Assembly: GCA_027924585.1 (NCBI GenBank) | Contig: BSBM01001436.1 | Span: 868,001-932,000 of the forward strand | DNA length: 64,000 nt | DNA from: Larix kaempferi | Lineage: Eukaryota; Streptophyta; Pinopsida; Pinales; Pinaceae | Reading direction: 5' to 3' | Shown: positions 56,703 to 64,000 of the stretch, piece by piece | Position numbering within the stretch: position 1 is the first letter of the stretch | How the letters are laid out: every line of letters starts with the position of its first letter | Notes under the pieces: model-generated | Told to the model about the DNA's origin: nothing | Database searches by the model: none | Seen by the model: only the letters and a program-made list of their open reading frames with translations | Made by a program: the position numbers and the translations under genes

Positions 56703-56713
56703 CCCCCCCTCAA
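56703..56713 (-). promoter_or_regulatory. B polypurine tract
   Basis: The minus strand reads TTGAGGGGGGG directly before the 3' LTR. A second, nearly identical TTGAGGGGGGG lies about 150 bp upstream, near 56,852, just after the pol stop codon. Confidence 0.75.
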
Positions 56714-56881
56714 GCTAGACTATGATGTGCCAACTAAAATAATGTGGGGCCCTGGTAACTAAGACCAAAGGTCACCCCAATACAATAATCCAAAAAAATG
56801 CTGAAAAATAAACTAAGTGAGGAAAGAGGGAAAACCCAGTGGGAAGAAAGCCCCCCCTCAAGTCTAAAGCATAATAATGAA

Positions 56882-59800
56882 TCAATCTGTCTCCACCATG
56901 ATGGAACTCACCCCCAACAGTGAACGGAGGTAAGAGAACTTCTTCTCAGTGAAGCTCTTGGTGAAGATGTCTGCAATTTGCTCATCAGTAGGGCAATATT
57001 GCAGAATGATGGTGCGGTCATGCACCAACTGTCGAATGTAATGCATATGAATCTCAATGTGCTTAGTCCTCTGCCGCTGAACTGGATCTGTGGAGATCTT
57101 GATAGCACTTTGATTGTCACAAAATAGGACAGTCGAAGTAGTGCCACCAAAACCAAACTTGGAAAGAATACCCTGCAACCAAACTGCCTGAATGCAGGCA
57201 TTGACTGCCCCTCGATACTCTGCCTCTGCTGAAGAAAGTGCAATGGCTGCTTGCTTTTTGCTGGACCAGCAAATAGCACCATGACCAATCATGAAAACAT
57301 AACCGGAAGTGGACTTCCGATCAATGCTATCACCTGCCCAATCTGAATCAGTAAAACCAATGAAATCTAGCTCAGAATCTGCAGCATAATGTATGCCAAA
57401 CTGTCTCGTACCTTGCACATACTGCAAGATCCGCTTGGCTGCTCGCCAATGAAGCTCATGTGGCTGCTGCATATATCTTGACACGGCACTCACGGCATAT
57501 GAGATATCAGGCCGTGAATGTGTCAAATAAAGTAGTGAACCAATCAACTGTCGATACATACTGCAATCTGCAAGCGGTGTGGAATCTCCCTCCTCAAGAC
57601 TGATTCCTGAGAGGAATGGGAACGGGGCTGCCTTACATTCAGCCATATTAAACTTCAATAACAGGTCGGAAGCATATTTTTGCTGAGATATAGTGATCCC
57701 ATCGAAATTTTGAGCTATCTCCAAGCCCAAAAAGTGACTCAGCAAGCCCAAATCGCTCATGTCAAAAGCTAGATTTAAGGCAGTTTTTAGCTTGTTTATT
57801 GGAGTAAGTGTGCTACCAGTAATAAGCAGATCATCAACATAAAGTACAATAACCAACAAATTACCTTTAACTCGCTGAAGATAGACATTCAGATCAGATT
57901 TGCATCTTTGGAAATTCTGAGAAAGAAGGAAGGAGTCCATCTTTGCGTACCAAGCTCTTGGGGCCTGTTTTAACCCGTACAAAGACTTCTTCAATCTACA
58001 AACCAATGATGGATCTGATGTATAACCCTCTGGCTGCTACATATAGACCTCTTCAGCAAGGTCTCCATGTAAAAATGCACTCTTCACATCCATGTGATGC
58101 ACCTCCCAGTGCTTGGATGCGGCAATAGCTAAAACAAGGCGGATGGAATCCATCTTTGCAACCGGTGCAAAGGTCTCTGTGTAGTCCACTCCTTGGACTT
58201 GGGAAAAACCTTTTGCCACCAACCTTGCTTTATATTTGCTGATAGTGCCATCAGCAGCAACTTTAGTACGGTAGACCCATTTACACTTCACTAATTTTCT
58301 TCCAGGTGGAAGAGAAACTAGCTCCCATGTATTGTTCTTTTGAAGAGAACTGTACTCTTCATCCATGGCATCTTTCCATCTCGGATCTCGATGGGCTGAA
58401 TAATATGATTGGGGATCTGAACCAGCCATCAAATAACAAATCTCAGGAAGAAATGGATCAGCAATAGAAAGAGCCATACCTGCCCTTTGAAAGTCTCCTC
58501 TTGTTCGTCTCGGATCAGCAGGATTTCCAAGATTCGAACCAGCAGATTGTAGAGTATTTTGGGCCCACTTTGGTAACTGAGGGGGATCTGAATGGTCGGA
58601 TTCCGAACCTGATATTTCATGATCATCATATGCTGCTACAATATCAGAAATATCAGAACTCATACCTTCATTATCGCTGCTCGAATCTTCTTCTGGTGAA
58701 GGCGGTGAATCGACAGTTTTCTCCTCAACTAGTTGCAATTCTTGAAGCGGTTCTTCAAACTGCACACTGCGCTCTATGAATATCTTTTTAGATCTGATAT
58801 CCATGAGTTTATATGCTTTTGATTCTTCCCCATATCCTATCAATATGCACTCGATACTTTGTGGATCCAAAGCTCGTCTCTTCTCAGAAGGAATTCTAGC
58901 CCATGCAGTAGAGCCAAAAACTCTCAAATTTGACACATCCGGTTTGTGACCAAAGAATGCTTCGAAAGGAGTCATACCTTTCACGGATGAATGTGGAACT
59001 CGGTTCTGTATATATGCAGCAACATTGATTGCTTCAGCCCAAAGATTTGCAGCCAAACCTTTTGATTCAATCATGCATGTAGCCATCTCTTTCAGTGACC
59101 GGTTTTTCCTTTCCGCTACACCGTTCTGCTGGGGTGTGTAGGGAACTGTATGTTGGATCTTGATTCCGCTTTGGGCACAAAGTTGCAGCAACTCGGACTT
59201 GATATATTCCCCACCATTATCAGATCTAAGAGCTTTGATCTTGCTCTCAGTGGTGGTCTCAACAGAAGCCTTAAAATCCTTGAATTTTCCAAGCACTTCT
59301 GACTTGTTTTTGAGAAAGAATACCCATGTAAAGCGAGAATAATCATCAATAAATGTCAAAACATACCTTGAACCATTTAATGACATATGGGGCAGCGGAC
59401 CGCTGATATCAGAATGGATCAATCCCAAAATAGTAGAGGCTCTGCTAGCCTTGCCGCGGTCGAATCTGTGCTCGGGATGCTTCCCAATAATGCAACCGGA
59501 GCATATTCCCTTCGAGGAACGGAGTTGTGGAAGCCCATCAACCATGGATTTATTTGATAGCAGCAGCAAATACTTATAATTTAGATGTCCAAATCTTTCA
59601 TGCCAAAGCCTACTAACCTCATTACCATGTGTGCGAAGAGCAGTGGGCTTTGCAAGCGGAATAAAGTGCGAAAACTCATAACATTTTGCAGTGTGGTTTG
59701 CCTTTCCAACCGCAACTAGTCTTCCACTTTTGATATCAGAAATTTCAACTGTATTAGGGCTGAATGTGACTTTCTTTGGATCACCAGTATGTGTCATTTG

Positions 59801-60958
59801 ATACACAGAAAGGAGATTCGAAGCTAAGGAAGGCACATAGAGAACATTCTGAAAGCATCCATGATCTACATGAATCGTACCTTTGCCCTTTGAAGAAATT
59901 TTTGAGTCATCTCCCAAATGGATGGGGATGGAGCTATTTGGATCGAATGAGGAAAAAGAATCAATATTTGCAGCCATATGATTTGATGCACCCAAATCTA
60001 TCAAGAGAGTGGGCTTCGAAACCGTTGCCATGAGTGCTTGTCCTCTTTCATGATCGTCATTCCGATCCTTCTTCCTTGCACCGTCAGGAAGGGTTATGTT
60101 GTTCTTTTCCAAAAGGAGGGCCATTTGATCTATAGTCTTCTTCATACATGAACTTTCGGGATGAAAGCCATGGTTACAATAAGTACATTTAGATTTTTGG
60201 TTACCTTCTTTGCCCTTTTGCTTGGATTTCGAACTGGATGGTGCATCCGTTTGCTTGCCTTTGTCTTTTTGCTTGTGAGGCTCGAATTTGGGCTTCTCCT
60301 TCTTTAGCTTTCCTTTACCATTCGAAATCTTGGGTCCTTGAACAAATAGGGCTGAATCTTTGGAGCTTATGGACCCCATTTGAATCAACTTGTCATGCTC
60401 TTTCGTAACGGACTCAATGAAGGCATTCAAGGTAGGCATCTTCCAATTCGGGGTAGTTAGCCGACCGGAATTGAAAGTGGAGACAAATACCGAATAATCT
60501 TTCCCAAGCTTGCTTAGAGTGGAGAGGATCAACTGTTTATCCTCTTTGATAATACCACTGTTCTTCAATTGCAAGTTCAAGTTCTTGAATTTTGTGAAGA
60601 ATTCATTGATGGTCTCGAAATTCTCAGGATTAAGGCCAATCAATTCATTCTCTAATTGAAAAGCCCTAAGCTCATCCTGCTTGCCGAATAGTGTCTCAAG
60701 TTGCTCCCATATGGCCTTTGGAGTCTTCAATCCGCTGAGATGGAAGTGAAGATCTTTGGAGATGGAGAGACAAAGAAGACCGTAAGCTTCATCAAACTTA
60801 TTGTAGTGTTTGGTTCTTTCTGCCACATTGTTTGGCTCCAATTCAAGACCAAGAGTGACTCGGTAGTATCCTTTTGAACGTAATATGATCTCCATATCAT
60901 CTTTCCAATCAAAATAATTGAATGGGGTGAGGATAGGCTTTGAAGAAGAGTATTCCAT
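56882..60958 (-). pseudogene. B gag-pol polyprotein (copia) with a single stop
   Basis: The start is chosen at MEYSSSKPILTPFNYFDW (60,958), the usual copia gag beginning, rather than the in-frame ATG at 61,159. It has 1,357 sense codons plus one internal TAG (58,037-58,039, after EEVYM). The order is: gag with zinc knuckle CTYCNHGFHPESSC; protease LLIDLGASNHMA (D-L-G instead of D-S-G); integrase with HERFGH, CSGC and the D-D-E triad (HSDISGPL, RSDNGGEY, NGVAERKNRS); RT with ARLVAKGFSQVQGVDY and YVDDLLITG; RNase H with TDSDWAGDSIDRKSTSG and SSAEAEYRGA. Integrase, RT and RNase H catalytic residues are all present. Confidence 0.9.
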
Positions 60959-61367
60959 TGCTAGGAGCGAGTCAAATGATGAAGAAGGAGCTTGCATGCA
61001 GACTATAGCGAATGGAAATGCTGTAGGGAAGCTTGCATGCAGAATGTAGCGAGTGCACTTGGAGGAGATAATTAACCTGCAAATCACATAAGAACAATCA
61101 CAATAAGGTCGAACAATCCACCCTTTGAGAGTTGCATCACACCTGGGATTGGATTTCAAGCAATGTTGAATAGGTCCAATGTATCAGATCCAGGAATTAT
61201 GTGGTAACTCAAGCTTCTGGAGTGGTATTGGAGTATTTTTCAAGCTTTGCATGCACAGGAGCGAATGCCCTTGAGATATCTCATGCCAAACTTTTTGCAA
61301 TTTTTAGCAATTCAGTCAAATCTTCTTGTGTAAACACCTGTAGAAAAGAGATCTTGTCCCTGCAATG
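60959..61367 (-). other. B untranslated leader
   Basis: About 410 bp between primer site and gag ATG. The phrase GCATGCAGNNTATAGCGAATG-like occurs twice (near 60,995 and 61,030) as a short duplication. The upstream in-frame ATG at 61,159 would add 67 residues unlike copia gag, so I treat this as leader. Confidence 0.6.
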
Positions 61368-61379
61368 GCTCTGATACCA
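61368..61379 (-). promoter_or_regulatory. B primer-binding site, initiator tRNA-Met type
   Basis: The minus strand reads TGGTATCAGAGC immediately after the 5' LTR end. Confidence 0.9.
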
Positions 61380-62133
61380 TGTAAAATTAGTCACAGCAGA
61401 TCTAATGAACAAGTAAATCAATCACAACAGATGAACATAGAAAATATGGTGCAAAACTGTGCAAAACATGCAGCAGTGCTCAATATCCCAATAAGGGTGA
61501 ATGAATTACAATACAAACTGTTACAATGAACAGAGCAATTCGAATTGCCTAAGGAGGTCATTCGAATCACTGAATGGAGTAGCTTGACTCTATCTAGGAG
61601 TCCTCATCAATCATCGGTGTTGCTCATCAATCACAACAAACAGTCATCCAGGTGTCAAGCTGAGTCTAACTGATCATAATAAATGTAACTGAAGTGTGTA
61701 GCACTGATATAGGATCTGGAGGCTCAGTGGGGGCGCATGGGAGGCTAACTGGAGTCAGAGCAAGTCACCTAATCGAACTGGAGGTCAATCGGAGGTGAAA
61801 CAGTCAGTCAGGAGTGAAATCGGAGTGAAATCAATCAGAATCGGAGCTAACTGAATGTAACTGGAGTGAATCTGCAGTGGTAGGTGAACAAGTGCGCCCT
61901 TCTCTGTCAGTAGGTGAGAAGAGGGCGCCTTTCAGCTTAGGAGGGCTAAAACTCTGTGGAAAGTGGCTCCCGGGTGCTAGAAGAAGGTGGATAAGGTGCT
62001 GGAGGCATCAAACTGGTGACTGGACTGCATATCCTGAAATAGATCATGCAAGATCCTGAAGTAGATATGTATCCCGAAATAGATGATCCTGAAATAGATA
62101 TGTATCCCGAAATAGATGATGGATATCCGAACA
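61380..62133 (-). repeat. B 5' LTR (754 bp)
   Basis: Same length and termini as the 3' LTR. Followed by the primer site on the minus strand and bounded on the outside by TSD TAAAG. Confidence 0.9.
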
Positions 62134-62722
62134 TAAAGCATATTCTGAGGTACTTGAAGGGTACAGTTGATTATGGGCTCAAGTATGAAGCGAATCAAAA
62201 GTTTAACCTACAGGGTTATGTTGATTCAGATTGGGCAGGCAGTGCTGCAGATAGGAAGAGCACATCTGGGTGCTGCTTCAGTATGGGATCAGGTGTGATC
62301 TCTTGGTTTAGCAGGAAGCAGTCCTGCGTAGCACTGAGTAAGGCCGAGGCAGAGTATGTTGCAGCCTTTTCGGCTAGTTGTGAGGCAGTATGGCTTTGGA
62401 AGCTACTGTTAGAGTTATTTGATCTCCTGCTGGAGACTACTGGTATCTTTTGTGACAACCAGAGTTGTGTGAAGCTGTCTGAGAACCTGGTGTTCCACGA
62501 CAGGTCGAAGCACATTGAGATCAAATATCACTATATCAGGGATATGGTGCAGAGAGGAGCAGTGAAGCTCCTGTATATTGGGACAGATGAGCAGATTGCA
62601 TATGTGCTGACGAAGCCACTAGCCAGAGTGAAGTTCGAGTACTTCAGAGAGAGGCTTGGCATTCTTCAGATCGATGACACTTCGAGGAAGAAGTGATGGA
62701 CACATTTGCTAAAGCCATTTGT
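62134..62722 (+). pseudogene. A RNase H and pol end
   Basis: After the B insertion the A pol frame continues as KHILRYLKGTVDYGLKYEAN, YVDSDWAGSAADRKSTSG, SKAEAEYVAA, CDNQSCVKLSENLVFHD and KHIEIKYHYIRD, ending in LGILQIDDTSRKK and a TGA at 62,694. It closely matches the C pol end on the minus strand at 23,467-24,160. The acidic residues of RNase H are present. DEQIAYVLTKPLA differs from DEQIADVLTKPLA in C. The C-like 3' sequence stops near 62,723-62,728. Confidence 0.85.
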
Positions 62723-64000
62723 TGGCTGCTTTTCTGGGCAGACCCGGGTTTTAATGAAGCGCAGCAACAAAACCCCTTGGCGCACTGGCCCTCTCGGCAA
62801 CGAGCTGCGCGGCAGCTCGAGGCCTCACCCGAAGTGGCTATGGGGGGGTTAAGGAAGCAGGTTTCCTTAACCTGGGTGACGCGGAGATAGCTCTTCCTTG
62901 AATGGTTCCTGCGAAATCGGCGGTCGGACCTTCCCGCAGGCCGCTCGGCGCAGCCGCGTGGATTCCTTCCTTGGCAGGCCTACTGCGCAGTTTCTCCTCT
63001 CTAACGCAGCAGGCAACTATCCCTTGCGTCGACGCGCTAAGTACTTCCTCGCCCTTCACATCCAGCGCAGTAACGCAGTCTGCTTTCGCCGCAGCGACCG
63101 CGCGTTACTACTTCTTCAGTACTTAACACTTATAGCTATCAAGGGATCTTTCCAACTCGCTCAAACAGTCACAAAGATAAGACAGGAGTCTTGCATACAC
63201 AAATAATGAACTCTAAATAGTTATCATTCACGCAAACATTATAACAAGAAGATATATGTGAAGCTCATATCCTCGAGGAAAACCACGTCCACGGGAGTGT
63301 TATATTAACCAGAAAATGATAGAGTTATACAATATGCTGCGCACACAGCTGCAGCCTTAGATCTTTCCAGGAAACTCCACGCACACAGCTGGGAGCCCTT
63401 CTCTTCACTCTAGTCTCCTCTCTATAGAGATTACAAAGGCGCAGACGTCACACAGACTGTCTGGCAACTCAGGGATTAGCTCCTCGGCTATCCGATTTCC
63501 TCTCTAGTTCTACACACTGGGTAGAAAATACAGTGAAGGATAATCAACACATGATCTATCCTTTAGACTGGCTATCTAACAGTCTAACATCTAACTCTCT
63601 AACCGTCTACCCCTTACAATTATTCATATATATAGGTGGCCATGACGGTCACACCTTTACAAAACTGTGGGCCTTTCCCAACAGTGATTCCCAAAAACCC
63701 TAACCACGCACATGGCTAGGTGTACTGTAGGCGCCGCTTGCAGTCACGTCGCCGCTTCCTGCAGGCTCCATGAATTTCGGCGCAGATTGTGGGTATGGGC
63801 GATCGTCCTTCGCCTTCAATGCTCTGGTCCGTTGCTCCTCCTTGATCCGAGCAACCATAACTTCTGTACTGAGCCTTTAAATGAGGGTAGCTGAGCCCTC
63901 TACTCCATCGCCTTATTTATTATGGTAGCTGAGCCACCTTCATCCTTCGATGACGTGCGCGCGAGCTCCGCAATTTCCGGTCCGTGATCTGCGCTGAGAT
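62723..64000. other. GC-rich segment after A, unidentified
   Basis: The sequence starts TGTTGGCTGC, which could be a new LTR start or simply the point where A was cut by a deletion. The first 400 bp are GC-rich; then come AT-richer sequence and TATA-like words (CATATATATAGG near 63,632). No protein domain was recognised in the small ORFs. It may be the beginning of an LTR that extends past the window. Confidence 0.35.

Larger units (their letters stand above)
55949..62133 (-). mobile_element. B: young Ty1/copia element, nearly intact
   Basis: The element is 6,185 bp with two 754-bp LTRs (55,949-56,702 and 61,380-62,133) that look identical over all stretches I compared. The TSD is TAAAG (55,944-55,948 and 62,134-62,138). 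Primer site, polyprotein and polypurine tract are all present on the minus strand. Only one stop codon (58,037-58,039) breaks the polyprotein, and the protease motif is altered. LTR identity implies very recent insertion, later than A. Confidence 0.95.
44050..62722 (+). mobile_element. A: Ty1/copia element split into three pieces
   Basis: A comprises 44,050-48,130 (5' LTR, primer site, gag, protease, integrase, start of RT), 55,401-55,948 (rest of RT) and 62,134-62,722 (RNase H and pol end). The breaks are exact: S with TSD GCCTT and B with TSD TAAAG. Across both junctions the codons continue as in the C pol gene. The 3' LTR is missing; similarity with the C 3' region ends near 62,723-62,728. 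LTR and primer site relate it to C. Confidence 0.85.

Noticed and set aside
56446-56703. Small ORFs of 60-62 codons repeated at 61,877-62,134
   Set aside because: They are LTR sequence of B read in chance frames.

Overview
The window reads as nuclear DNA from a plant with a large, repeat-dense genome. Plant Ty3/gypsy and Ty1/copia pol genes, tRNA-Met-type primer sites, 5-bp target-site duplications (TSDs) and deep nesting of long terminal repeat (LTR) elements all point that way. A gymnosperm is my best guess, but that is an inference from style, not a match. I see no convincing single-copy host gene, rRNA, tRNA or CRISPR array. Element names below (T1, T2, G, C, D, A, S, B) are my own labels.

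Left part (1-15,692): two members of one Ty3/gypsy family lie head to head. T2 (minus strand; LTR 3,513-4,398; gag running off the left edge) abuts, and probably interrupts, the gag of T1 (plus strand; gag-PR-RT-RH-IN at about 4,441-10,862; 3' LTR 14,804-15,692). Between the T1 integrase and its 3' LTR lies a decayed antisense gene (about 11,154-12,830, minus) with a possible intron. From 15,693 to 19,335 there is AT-rich DNA without genes. It holds one long fold-back and a run of about 100-bp tandem repeats into which the next element inserted.

Middle (19,336-42,291): G, an old Ty3/gypsy element, has an LTR of about 5.2 kb. The LTR termini are TGTTAG...CTAACA and a primer-binding-like site follows. 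Each LTR copy carries a TATA box and most or all of a gene for a roughly 1,000-residue coiled-coil protein. The G internal region encodes gag, a protease remnant, an extra RNase H placed before RT, then RT, RNase H and integrase, all with many nonsense changes. The 5' LTR is split by C (21,243-28,596, minus), a young non-autonomous copia element with 650-bp LTRs and TSD GAGAA. The uninterrupted target sequence can be read in the 3' LTR of G.

Right part (42,292-64,000): the 3' LTR of G is broken by an LTR-like segment D, which is broken by copia element A (same LTR family as C). A is itself split into three pieces by two later insertions. The first, S (48,131-55,400, TSD GCCTT), is 7,270 bp with TGTTG...CAACA ends and no internal LTR pair, so it looks like a giant solo LTR. 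It contains an intact 1,073-codon coiled-coil ORF that appears related to the protein in the G LTR. The second, B (55,949-62,133, minus, TSD TAAAG), is a very young copia element with 754-bp LTRs that look identical and a polyprotein broken by one stop codon.

The most interesting observation is this pair of giant LTRs, from two different elements, each carrying what looks like a complete transcription unit for the same family of large coiled-coil protein. The S LTR also carries an array of a CCGAAACGGCGGAA-like inverted-repeat motif upstream of the gene.
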